A stretch of DNA of 9,398 nucleotides, taken from Bacteroidales bacterium UBA1237. Its GTDB lineage: Bacteria > Bacteroidota > Bacteroidia > Bacteroidales > UBA932. How positions within the stretch are numbered: position 1 is the stretch's first letter; each line of letters begins with the position of its first letter. Below the pieces are notes generated by a model that saw only the letters and a list, made by a program, of their open reading frames with translations, was not told the origin of the DNA and made no database searches. Positions 1 to 7,437 of the stretch are shown piece after piece. The stretch spans positions 1 through 9,398 of the forward strand of contig DBWN01000151.1 in NCBI GenBank assembly GCA_002308935.1. The letters are read 5' to 3'. A program made the translations under genes and the position numbers.

Positions 1-830
1 AGGGCGTACCTGTTCTGGAGAAGAAGTGTCTTCTCTCCTGATACGACCATTCCGGCAAGACTTACTATGAAGTCCGCCTTTCCTTCAGAAGCGAGCATGA
101 GGGCTATTGTGCCTCCTTCACTATGGCCTATCACTCCGACTTTACTGAACCTTTCCCTCATGAGTTCCACTCCTTTGAGGGCGTCATTCTTCAGATCCTC
201 GGTAGTGTAAAACACAACGTCTCCGGTGGATTCCCCGAAACCTCTGTCATCGTATCTCATGGTGGCGATACCGTTTTTCGCGAGATGGTCGGCGATTACG
301 GCGAAAGGCTTGTGCTCATAGATTTCCTCGTCCCTGTTCTGGAACCCGCTCCCTGTAACCATCACAAGCACCGGAGTGTCCTTGGTCCAACCTTGTGGAA
401 GGGTGAGAGTTCCTTTAAGGACGGCGTCACCGTTGCTGAAGCTCACTTCCTCAGTTGAATAGGGGAAAGGCCCTTTCGGGGTCTGTGGACGATTGAGTTT
501 CTCTTCTCCAGGAGATAGGGTGAGAGGAAACGATGTTCCCGACTGGATGAAAGTGCCGATTACGTTCTTTCCGTTGAAAAGTCCCTCATAAGAGGCTCCC
601 AAAGAAGGAACGGTCACCTTTATTCCGGTGAGAGTCCTTTCAAGGGTAGCTTCTATGCCGGTAACGCCCTGGTCAGGGGAGTCCAGAGTACAGGGATCAT
701 CCAGATGGAAGACTATCCTCATGCTCACTCCGCCGGCCTCAAGTTTTCCGGACCATGTACCGGTCTGGGCGAATAGGCAGGTCATTGAGCCGATAAGGAT
801 AAGGAACAGTGTCAGCAGTATCTTTTTCAT
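1..830 (-). CDS. Secreted alpha/beta hydrolase (partial, 3' end beyond window)
   Basis: The first 276 residues are visible; the gene runs off the left edge. Translation from the ATG at 828-830 gives a signal peptide (MKK, then a hydrophobic run, likely cleavage near A21), so the protein should be exported. Residues 23-107 form a beta-rich N-terminal domain with an SPDQG motif at 51-55, typical of a class of exported Bacteroidetes hydrolases. A linker with RPQTPKGPFPY (114-124) leads into the alpha/beta hydrolase fold. There TGSG (159-162) is the likely oxyanion-hole loop, RYDDRGFGES spans 192-201, and GHSEGG carries the likely nucleophile Ser237. The catalytic Asp and His would lie in the missing C-terminal part. 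The start is 30 bp after the ispG stop and has no Shine-Dalgarno sequence. The family includes esterase- and peptidase-like enzymes, and the substrate cannot be read from the sequence. Fold assignment is firm; specificity is unknown. Confidence 0.93.
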   Translation of the reverse strand, partial: MKKILLTLFLILIGSMTCLFAQTGTWSGKLEAGGVSMRIVFHLDDPCTLDSPDQGVTGIEATLERTLTGIKVTVPSLGASYEGLFNGKNVIGTFIQSGTSFPLTLSPGEEKLNRPQTPKGPFPYSTEEVSFSNGDAVLKGTLTLPQGWTKDTPVLVMVTGSGFQNRDEEIYEHKPFAVIADHLAKNGIATMRYDDRGFGESTGDVVFYTTEDLKNDALKGVELMRERFSKVGVIGHSEGGTIALMLASEGKADFIVSLAGMVVSGEKTLLLQNRYA

Positions 831-860
831 AATGGTGCAGTATAAGCGGAAAGAAAACCT

Positions 861-2219
861 CTATGCCTGTACGGAGGCTTTACGGTCGGCGTCAATCAGT
901 TCCACAAGGCGGTCAACGGCTTCTGTGTCAGGAACGTGCTTAAGGACAGGGGTCTTCCCCTTGTATATGGACACCTTGTGTCCTCCTTCACCGACATAAC
1001 CCCAATCCGCGTCAGCCATTTCTCCGGGACCGTTTACTATGCAGCCCATCACGGCGATGACCACGTCCTTCAGGTGTGAAGTCCTTGCCTTCACGGCCTC
1101 AAAGGCTTCCTGAAGGTCGTACATGGTCCTGCCGCAACCGGGGCAGGCGATGTACTCGGGCTTATAGAACCTTCTTCGGCAGGCCTGCAGAAGTTCATCG
1201 GCCAGATACTCGCCGAAGCCGTCCTTGTCGATGTCCACAGCGTACCCTTCGTCGTCAATGAATGTCCCATGGAACTCCACTGAGTCAATCTCCCTGTCAA
1301 GGAGAGCCTTTCCGAAGTCGCAGCTGAGGTCCTCAATTAGTCTTTCACGTGAAGGAGCGGCATATTCGGCGACAATGTGCTTACCGTCATCTGAAGACCG
1401 TCTTGAAACTAGAGAAGAGGATATCTTCCCGTCATAGCGGTCGGCGAGATACTTCGCCACCGGAATCTCATTGACCGGATCCTCAGTGAGGGAAACCCTT
1501 ATGGTATTGCCTATTCCTTCCTCCAGAAGAGTGGATATTCCGACACAGGACTTGATCCTTCCGCTGTCTCCGTTTCCGGCTTCAGTGACTCCCACATGGA
1601 CGGGATAGACCTTTCCCCATTCCTTCATCTTGGAGGCGAGTATCCTGTAGGCTTCCACCATAACGACGGTGTTGCTTGACTTGAGCGACACCACCACATT
1701 GTCGAAGTCCTCCTCAGCACAGAGCCTCAGCCATTCCATTGCGGCTTCAGCCATTGCAAGGGGAGTGTTGCCGTAAAGGGAAGTGATCCTCTCTCCGAGG
1801 GATCCGTGATTGAGACCTATCCTTATCGCCGTTCCGTTTTCCTTGCAGACGGCAAGAAGGCGCTTCAGCTGTGAACAGGCAACGGCATGCTCCTTGGCGA
1901 AGTTGCCGGGATTGATCCTCACCTTCTCTACATAAGGAGCCACGGCGATAGCCGTCTCTGATGAGAAATGTATATCGGCGACCAGAGGAGTGTCAATCCC
2001 CATTGAACGAAGACGTGAATGGATCTCGGCCATATGGGGCACATCCTGCAGACCGGGGCAGGTTATCCTTATGAGAGCGGAACCGGCCTTGGCCATCCTT
2101 ACGCACTGTGCGACAGTGCCCTCAACATCTGATGTATGGGTATTGCACATGGTCTGGGGAACGATAGGGAAAGAACTTCCTATCATCACGTTACCGACCT
2201 TCACTGAAAGTGTTTCCAT
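861..2219 (-). CDS. ispG: 4-hydroxy-3-methylbut-2-en-1-yl diphosphate synthase (IspG/GcpE)
   Basis: IspG is the Fe-S enzyme that reductively converts MEcPP to HMBPP, the penultimate step of the cytosolic MEP isoprenoid pathway. Numbering from the ATG at 2217-2219 gives 452 residues. The N-terminal TIM-barrel motifs are VGNVMIG, PLVADIHF (78-85), VRINPGN (100-106), SLYGNTPLAMAE, VGVTEAG (210-215 region) and VSLTEDP (to 248). The C-terminal domain has CPGCGR with C359 and C362, then GCIVNGPGE with C393 and E400, the expected three-Cys plus one-Glu ligand set of the [4Fe-4S] cluster. The YGNTPL and VTEAG wording is that of the long lineage found in plants, Chlamydiae and Bacteroidetes, yet only about 75 residues (263-338) stand where that lineage normally has a much larger inserted A* domain. 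An in-frame TTG at 2268-2270 would add 17 residues; neither start has a clear ribosome binding site, and I prefer the ATG. The enzyme is probably active because all ligands are present. Confidence 0.96.
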   Translation of the reverse strand: METLSVKVGNVMIGSSFPIVPQTMCNTHTSDVEGTVAQCVRMAKAGSALIRITCPGLQDVPHMAEIHSRLRSMGIDTPLVADIHFSSETAIAVAPYVEKVRINPGNFAKEHAVACSQLKRLLAVCKENGTAIRIGLNHGSLGERITSLYGNTPLAMAEAAMEWLRLCAEEDFDNVVVSLKSSNTVVMVEAYRILASKMKEWGKVYPVHVGVTEAGNGDSGRIKSCVGISTLLEEGIGNTIRVSLTEDPVNEIPVAKYLADRYDGKISSSLVSRRSSDDGKHIVAEYAAPSRERLIEDLSCDFGKALLDREIDSVEFHGTFIDDEGYAVDIDKDGFGEYLADELLQACRRRFYKPEYIACPGCGRTMYDLQEAFEAVKARTSHLKDVVIAVMGCIVNGPGEMADADWGYVGEGGHKVSIYKGKTPVLKHVPDTEAVDRLVELIDADRKASVQA

Positions 2220-2280
2220 AAGTGGTATTGTATCTTTTCCGGATTTCTGTCCGGAGAGTTTCTTAATCAAAGGGAAGTAT

Positions 2281-3183
2281 CTACTGCTGTGCGGGCTCCG
2301 GGTTGTACACTATCTGACGGGCTTCACGCCTCAACTGCGGCTTGGTCTTTCCGGTGCGTTTGCTCAACTGGAAATGTACCCCCACAGAGAAGAGGAAGTC
2401 CGAAGGATAGGCGAAGCGGTAATAGTATTCACTAACGTAGTCAGGACGGTAGAGTGAAGACCATCCCCACTTGTAGTCAGCCTTGAAGACGACCTCTATG
2501 GGATCGAAGATGACGCCGATTCCGGCTCCGAACTTGGCTCCGTAGTCCATCCTCCTTTCGTAGTCATGGAAAGATGTGGCGTACTGCTGGTCCATTTCGT
2601 CTCCCCACCTCTGGATCTTCATCCTATAACCTCCGTAGATTCCCAGGTTGGCCATGAGCCTAATCCTCCATACGTCAGCATGGAAGAGGGTGAGAAGGTC
2701 GCCTTCGACCACGTCGTAGATGCATTTGATGGCTCCGTCCACGTCATAGGGGAAATCTCCTTCCTTGTTCTGCTTGAAAAGGTATCCGTCCTGCCCGTAG
2801 AAGAATCCAGCCTGTAGGCCGAAGTAGGGAAGGAAGCCGAACATCTTGCCGTAGTTCGTGACGGTCACTCCGAAGTTCACAGGAGTTATCAGGCTGCCCT
2901 GTTTCTTCGGGGGATTGAACGACATGGCGTTCATTCCGACTCCATACTGGACTCCGATGGTGGTATAGTCGTTTATTAGGATCTTCTTCGTGATCTTCAC
3001 CGTGTCGAGGAACTCGTCAGTGTATACGACAGAAGCCACCTTGGTGGTATCAGGCTTCTGGGGAAGGGTCTCCTTCGAACGCTTCCTCTCACGTGCCGAA
3101 GAGTCAGTGCACAGGAGAAGGAAAGCCGCCATAAGGACAGCGGCAAGGGCCTTAAGTAGAGTGTATCTGTTGCTTGTTCCCAT
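2281..3183 (-). CDS. Outer-membrane beta-barrel protein, function unknown
   Basis: This 300-residue protein has an N-terminal signal segment (hydrophobic residues 9-24, likely cleavage after SSA at 28-30). C25 after LLL could in principle serve as a lipobox, but the beta-barrel character argues for ordinary signal peptidase I processing. A charged linker (31-70) is followed by alternating polar/hydrophobic, Gly- and aromatic-rich segments from about 73 to 274, for example IGVQYGVGMNAM, YFGLQAGFFYG, LGIYGGYRMKI, FGAGIGVIFDP and FLFSVGVHFQL, as expected for transmembrane beta strands. It resembles the porin-like/PorT-like outer-membrane barrels common in Bacteroidetes, though I cannot name the family with certainty. 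Unusually, the last barrel-like strand is followed by a basic tail of about 26 residues (275-300) rather than a terminal aromatic residue. The start is 7 bp after the stop of the upstream lipoprotein gene, implying cotranscription and perhaps a shared envelope role. No Shine-Dalgarno sequence is visible. Confidence 0.85.
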   Translation of the reverse strand: MGTSNRYTLLKALAAVLMAAFLLLCTDSSARERKRSKETLPQKPDTTKVASVVYTDEFLDTVKITKKILINDYTTIGVQYGVGMNAMSFNPPKKQGSLITPVNFGVTVTNYGKMFGFLPYFGLQAGFFYGQDGYLFKQNKEGDFPYDVDGAIKCIYDVVEGDLLTLFHADVWRIRLMANLGIYGGYRMKIQRWGDEMDQQYATSFHDYERRMDYGAKFGAGIGVIFDPIEVVFKADYKWGWSSLYRPDYVSEYYYRFAYPSDFLFSVGVHFQLSKRTGKTKPQLRREARQIVYNPEPAQQ

Positions 3184-3190
3184 CGTCAGA

Positions 3191-5008
3191 TCAATTTGAG
3201 GTTCCGCTTGAGAACATTTCAGCCACGTCTATGCTCTGATCCATCTCAGTGGACTCTGGGATGTCGATGACGTAGCTTCCGTCCCTCAGTTTATAGAAGA
3301 GCACCTTTTCGGGCTGACGGTGGGTGAAGAGTTCACCGGTGTCGACAATGCCGTTACGGTTGATGTCCTCGGTGATCCTTATCGAGTACTTGCCTTTCTT
3401 GAGGTAAGGGAAAAGCAGTGACTGGTCGTTCTCCACTATATAGGAGCGGAGAGTCTGGTCCCTCTTCTCGTTGAGAAGGTCAACAATGTATTTGTGATGA
3501 ACGCCGGAGAGGTTCAACGTCAGAAGCGAGAGCTTGTCGTCGTTCGGAAGCGAGACCTTCACCTCAGTAGAGTCGTTCCAGAACCCGTTAATGTCACGGA
3601 AACGTCTGTGAGGGACTTTCAGGAAATAATCATATCCCGTCTGGAGCTTCCCTTCGGGCATAATCGTGTAATTCCTGAGGTTCAGGGTGTCTCTTGTCAC
3701 GGTGAACTTCATCTGCTCCTCCTGCTGACGGGGGTTGACGCTGCGGAGAGTCATCTCACTGAACCCTTCATTAATTATAGGGTACTTGAACTCCATGGTG
3801 AAACCGTACTGTTCGACGGTCTCGGGTTTGGCGGTCACGGTGACGACGCAGGTGGTGTCATCATGACGGATGTTCCTTCTTGAGGAACGGGCGGATGAGG
3901 AGGTCTTGTTCTCCTGGACAAGACGGAGATGCTCGGTGAACGGCTTCAGGGTATTGGTGCTGTCATCCGTCTTGAGGTAGTCGACGAACACATGGAGAGT
4001 GTCCGGCATCCTTCTACGGTCATTCACCCAGAATTCCAGCGAATCACGCCTTGGATTGAACTGGGCTATGATCCTGTCGGAAGGTATTCCCCTTATCCAG
4101 AGGGAGTCTATCATGGCGTCAGGGGCCATGAATGAAATGTATCCGCTCCGGTCTGAGATCCTGGCCCTTTCCTTCACAAGCTGCTTCGACGGCCTTTCCT
4201 TGAACAGGTACAGATCGTACTCGCTCTTTCTGGCCATGCAGTGGACGGTATCCTTCATGTCGTACTTGAGAAGTTCCGGAAGTGTGTCGTTAGCCACCAT
4301 GACCGGCCTTACCAGTGAATCAGCGAAAGCGATCTTGTCGCTCTCGAACTCATAGATGTTGTTTCCGGACTCGTCCATGACGGCATAGAGGCGGTAGAGA
4401 GTATCCTGGATGTTCCTTATCGCGAAGAATCCCCACTCGTCTGTCTTCACCGAGGCGTCAGGCCTTCCTTTCACGACGGCTGAGTCGGAGTGGTTCTTGT
4501 AGAGCATCACAGTGGCTCCGCTCACAGGCTTCAAGGTGTTGCAGTCAAGGACGGTCCCTGTCACCACCATGGTGTCGATAGAGTCTCCCGTCGAGAAATG
4601 CAGCGTGAATCCCGGATACATGTTGCCCTCGTTGTTGTCGGCGATTGCACCGGTGAGGTCAAGCGTGTATGTGGTGTTCTCCCTGAGGTCGGACTCGAAA
4701 TAGACCTGGAGGGTCTTTCCTCTCATCCTGTACTTGGGCATCTTGTCCAAAGGAGGGGAGAGGTATATGGCCTTGGGGTCCTTGACCGTCACGTATTCGT
4801 CGAAAGTGATGTTTATCTGCGTCCCGTGCGTCGGTACGTTGGTGGCTCCGGGAAGAGGATTGAGTCCCACTATCACGGGCGGGATCGTGTCCTTCTTTCC
4901 ACCTGATGGGGGAGTCGTGGTGTTGGCGCAGGAATGCGAGAACATCACTGACCCCAGGATCAGCGCTACCGGCAGAGCCGGGAAATATTTCCTGAAAAAT
5001 CTTCTCAT
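3191..5008 (-). CDS. Ig-like (Big_5-type) domain lipoprotein
   Basis: A 605-residue predicted lipoprotein. A basic N-terminus (MRRFFRK) and hydrophobic core lead to C27, followed by a TTPPSGGKKDTIPP stretch (31-44) that is typical of a conserved Bacteroidetes envelope lipoprotein. The residues just before the cysteine (SHS) are a weak lipobox, but relaxed lipoboxes are common in this phylum. Residues about 43-140 fit a bacterial Ig-like domain of the Big_5 type (PPVIVGLNPLPGATNVP, TFDEYV, TLDLTGAIADNNEGN). Residues about 147-235 look like a carboxypeptidase-regulatory-like or Cna-B-like beta-sandwich (VVTGTVLD, GATVMLY, TDEWGFFAIRNI). A Ser/Arg-rich stretch near 369-382 may be a linker. Near the C-terminus D548, N550, N552, D556 and E559 form a calcium-loop-like DxNxNGxxD motif. 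No enzymatic motif was found; binding or structural scaffolding at the outer membrane is an inference. It lies 59 bp after rel and 7 bp before the beta-barrel gene. Confidence 0.9.
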   Translation of the reverse strand: MRRFFRKYFPALPVALILGSVMFSHSCANTTTPPSGGKKDTIPPVIVGLNPLPGATNVPTHGTQINITFDEYVTVKDPKAIYLSPPLDKMPKYRMRGKTLQVYFESDLRENTTYTLDLTGAIADNNEGNMYPGFTLHFSTGDSIDTMVVTGTVLDCNTLKPVSGATVMLYKNHSDSAVVKGRPDASVKTDEWGFFAIRNIQDTLYRLYAVMDESGNNIYEFESDKIAFADSLVRPVMVANDTLPELLKYDMKDTVHCMARKSEYDLYLFKERPSKQLVKERARISDRSGYISFMAPDAMIDSLWIRGIPSDRIIAQFNPRRDSLEFWVNDRRRMPDTLHVFVDYLKTDDSTNTLKPFTEHLRLVQENKTSSSARSSRRNIRHDDTTCVVTVTAKPETVEQYGFTMEFKYPIINEGFSEMTLRSVNPRQQEEQMKFTVTRDTLNLRNYTIMPEGKLQTGYDYFLKVPHRRFRDINGFWNDSTEVKVSLPNDDKLSLLTLNLSGVHHKYIVDLLNEKRDQTLRSYIVENDQSLLFPYLKKGKYSIRITEDINRNGIVDTGELFTHRQPEKVLFYKLRDGSYVIDIPESTEMDQSIDVAEMFSSGTSN

Positions 5009-5019
5009 CTGTCTATTGT

Positions 5020-5034
5020 CGCCCTTGCAGGGCG
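5020..5034. repeat. Short intergenic palindrome, possible dispersed repeat
   Basis: In the 59-bp gap between rel and the lipoprotein gene, CGCCCT (5020-5025) and AGGGCG (5029-5034) form a perfect 6-bp inverted repeat with a 3-base loop, followed on the plus strand by GGATTCGAGGTGAA. The palindrome-plus-GGATTCGAGG layout resembles small dispersed intergenic repeats that I recall from Bacteroidetes and related genomes; this is from memory and not tested. In the transcribed (minus) direction the stem is followed by ACAATAGACAG, not a T tract, so it does not look like an ordinary intrinsic terminator. It could still form an RNA hairpin 11 bases before the lipoprotein ATG. Confidence 0.45.
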
Positions 5035-5067
5035 GGATTCGAGGTGAAAGGACTGCACAAGGCGTGC

Positions 5068-7419
5068 CTACTTGATGTCCACCCTTCCTACCTCCTGTAT
5101 GCCGTCAATGTTGCGGAGCCTTCCGATAAGTTTGTAAAGGACATCCTTGTCGGCGACTATGAAGTCTATCTGTCCTTCGAAGAGCCCGTCCTCAGTGCTG
5201 AGGGTTATAGCTTTCATGTTGAGGGACATTTCGATGGAGACTTCACGAGTAATGTCACTCAGAAGCCCGATACGGTCGATTCCCCTCATCGACACTCTCG
5301 CCTGGAAGGACTCGCGGGAACCGTCGTCCCACCTTGGCATCACTATCCAGTCACCGTGCTTGGATGCTATCTCCTCAGCGATCTGGCAGGATTTCTTGTG
5401 GACGGTGACGGATCCGTCCGGCGCCAGGAAACCGATCACTGTATCACCGTGGATAGGTTTGCAGCAGGTAGCGAGAATGTACTTGTGCGGATCTGAAGGG
5501 GAGTTGATCGTGAAGGCGGTACGGTCGAACTTTCCCTTCGGAGGCGTGCTTCCGGCAATAGTAGCGGCAGCGGCGGCCTGGTCGACCTCCGCCTGGGCGT
5601 GCGCAGCCTTGGCTGCGGCCCTTCTTCTCCAAGGCAGATACGAAAGCAACCTGTCTGCAGTGGACTTTTCCTTGTCCTTTCCCTTGAAGGGTTCGAGATC
5701 CACGGTCTGGACTATGCTCTCGAAGCTTATGACTCCCATTCCGTAGCGGAAGAAAAGTTCCTCCACGTTGTTGAGTTCGAAGACCTGGGATAGGAACTTC
5801 GCCAGAGTATCGGTCAGGATCACGTCCATGGACTCGAGTTTCAGGGCAAGTGCGGCCCTCCCGCTCGCTGCGACACCGGCCTTGTCGCTACGGAAGTAGT
5901 CCATCAGTTTGTTCCTTGCGTAACGGGTCTGGATGAACTGGAGCCATTCCTTCTTCGGTTTGGCCGACTCAGCCGTAATGATCTCTATGGTGTCGCCTGT
6001 TTTCAGCACGTAAGAAAGCGGTACCAGCTTCAGGTTGGCCTTGGCCGCGATCGCCCTGTTTCCGATATGGGTGTGGATCATATAGGCGAAGTCAATGGCC
6101 GTGGCGCCCTTCTGGATGGATTTTTGCTCTCCCTTAGGGGTGAAGACGACTATATCGGATGAAGTGAGGTCCTTGTGGATTATGTCGAGGAGTTCGAGGG
6201 CGTTGACGTCCGGGCTCACCAGGATGTCCTTCACCTTGTCCAGCCACTTGTCCATCTCCGAGGAGTACTCGGAAGTGTATCCGTCCTTCTTGTACGCCCA
6301 ATGGGCGGCGATACCCTTCTCTGCGATATCGTCCATCCTCTTGGAGCGGATCTGCACCTCGACCCACATACCGCGGTCGCTCATGAGGGTGCAGTGAAGA
6401 GCCTCGTAGCCGTTGCTCTTGGGGTGCTTCACCCAGTCCCTCATCCTGTCGGGCTTGTAACGGTAGATTCCCGTGATGATGGAGAAGATGTGGTAGCACT
6501 GGTCCCTTTCGGTGTCATGGGTCCCGGGAGCCGGATTGAAGATGATACGTACAGCGTAGAGGTCATAAACCTGCTCGAACGAGACGTTCTTGGTGTTCAT
6601 CTTGTTCCAGATGGAGTAGGGGGTCTTTACCCTCTTTCTCACCTCGAAGTCGAACCCCGCCTTGTCCAGGGCCTCCTCAATGGGACGGATGAACTTGTCT
6701 ATCTCCCTTCCCTTGTCGGTCATGTCCCGGTTGACCTTGGCCGTTATGGTATTGTAGGCCTCGGGCTCCTTGAACCTCAGCCAGATGTTCTCCATCTCGC
6801 TCTTTATGCTGTAAAGACCGAGCCTGTGGGCGAGGGGAATGAAGACGAACCTGGTTTCAGAAAGTATCTTGTCCCTTTTGTACTCGGGCATGTACTCGAT
6901 AGTACGGCAGTTGTGGAGACGGTCAGCGAGCTTTATGAGAACCACCCTCACGTCATCATTGAGGGTGAGGAGGATCCTCTTGAAGTTCTCGGCCTGCATG
7001 CTCTGGAGGTTTCTGAACTCCCCGTCATGGTCGGTACGGTCCTGGTCGTCGAGAACGGTCTTTATCTTGGTGAGGCCATCAACGAGGGTTGCGACCTTGT
7101 CGCCGAACAGCTGACGGATGTCGTCCACCGTATAGTCGGTGTCCTCGACAACGTCATGCAGGAGAGCGGCCGTAATGGACTTGTAACCGAGGCCTATCTC
7201 ATTCACGACAATCTTTCCCACTGCGATCGGGTGGAGGATATAAGGCTCGCCCGAACGCCTCCTGACGTTCTTGTGCGCCTCATTGGCGAACTCGAACGCC
7301 TTCTGCACGACATCCAGTTCCTCCGCGGAAGCGCAGCGCTTCCTGGAAGACTCCTTGAGGTCGGCGTATTCCCTGGCTATTACTTCGTAATCCTTTGACG
7401 TGAACTGAGAATAACTCAT
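5068..7419 (-). CDS. rel: Bifunctional (p)ppGpp synthetase/hydrolase (Rel/SpoT family)
   Basis: This 783-residue cytosolic enzyme makes and degrades the alarmone (p)ppGpp in the stringent response. The N-terminal HD hydrolase domain is intact: H63 (YILHP), H88-D89 with E92-D93 (LLHDVVEDTD) and D166 (KLADRLHN). The synthetase domain follows: KTPYSIWNKM (265-274), D286 in VYDLYAVR, NGYEALH (336-342) and E354 in VEVQIRSKRMD. Both activities are therefore expected. The regulatory half contains a TGS domain (about 422-482, VVFTPKG to GDTIEIIT), a helical domain to about 585, an alanine-rich linker (about 601-623), a zinc-finger-like segment (C652, C653, H674, C678) and a C-terminal ACT domain (about 705-780). 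It appears somewhat longer than the usual Bacteroidetes protein, apparently because of the linker. The ATG is preceded by AAGGAG with 9-base spacing, and the upstream yihY-like stop is 18 bp away, suggesting cotranscription. Family assignment is certain; the name relA is also used. Confidence 0.98.
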   Translation of the reverse strand: MSYSQFTSKDYEVIAREYADLKESSRKRCASAEELDVVQKAFEFANEAHKNVRRRSGEPYILHPIAVGKIVVNEIGLGYKSITAALLHDVVEDTDYTVDDIRQLFGDKVATLVDGLTKIKTVLDDQDRTDHDGEFRNLQSMQAENFKRILLTLNDDVRVVLIKLADRLHNCRTIEYMPEYKRDKILSETRFVFIPLAHRLGLYSIKSEMENIWLRFKEPEAYNTITAKVNRDMTDKGREIDKFIRPIEEALDKAGFDFEVRKRVKTPYSIWNKMNTKNVSFEQVYDLYAVRIIFNPAPGTHDTERDQCYHIFSIITGIYRYKPDRMRDWVKHPKSNGYEALHCTLMSDRGMWVEVQIRSKRMDDIAEKGIAAHWAYKKDGYTSEYSSEMDKWLDKVKDILVSPDVNALELLDIIHKDLTSSDIVVFTPKGEQKSIQKGATAIDFAYMIHTHIGNRAIAAKANLKLVPLSYVLKTGDTIEIITAESAKPKKEWLQFIQTRYARNKLMDYFRSDKAGVAASGRAALALKLESMDVILTDTLAKFLSQVFELNNVEELFFRYGMGVISFESIVQTVDLEPFKGKDKEKSTADRLLSYLPWRRRAAAKAAHAQAEVDQAAAAATIAGSTPPKGKFDRTAFTINSPSDPHKYILATCCKPIHGDTVIGFLAPDGSVTVHKKSCQIAEEIASKHGDWIVMPRWDDGSRESFQARVSMRGIDRIGLLSDITREVSIEMSLNMKAITLSTEDGLFEGQIDFIVADKDVLYKLIGRLRNIDGIQEVGRVDIK

Positions 7420-7428
7420 CCCTGCAAT

Positions 7429-7434
7429 CTCCTT
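7429..7434 (-). promoter_or_regulatory. Shine-Dalgarno sequence of rel
   Basis: Read on the minus strand, AAGGAG lies 3 bases after the stop of the YihY-family gene and 9 bases before the rel ATG. It is the only strong Shine-Dalgarno match among the starts in this window, supports the ATG at 7417-7419, and hints at relatively efficient initiation of rel translation. Confidence 0.7.
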
Positions 7435-7437
7435 CTG

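Noticed and set aside
1990..2457. A 155-codon plus-strand open frame spanning the ispG/beta-barrel junction
   Set aside because: It is antisense to two well-supported genes, has no recognisable domain and no plausible ribosome binding site was seen.
3160..3183. Lipobox-like LLLC in the beta-barrel protein signal segment
   Set aside because: C25 follows LLL, but the protein has clear beta-barrel features and a better signal peptidase I site at SSA (28-30), so a lipoprotein call was not made.
5011..5034. Possible intrinsic terminator after rel
   Set aside because: The GC-rich stem is real, but in the direction of transcription it is followed by ACAATAGACAG instead of a run of T, so a standard Rho-independent terminator is not supported.
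6175..7398. A 407-codon open frame on the plus strand, opposite rel
   Set aside because: It lies wholly antisense to the highly conserved HD and synthetase region of rel. Its length is explained by codon bias of the real gene, and its translation shows no recognisable domain.
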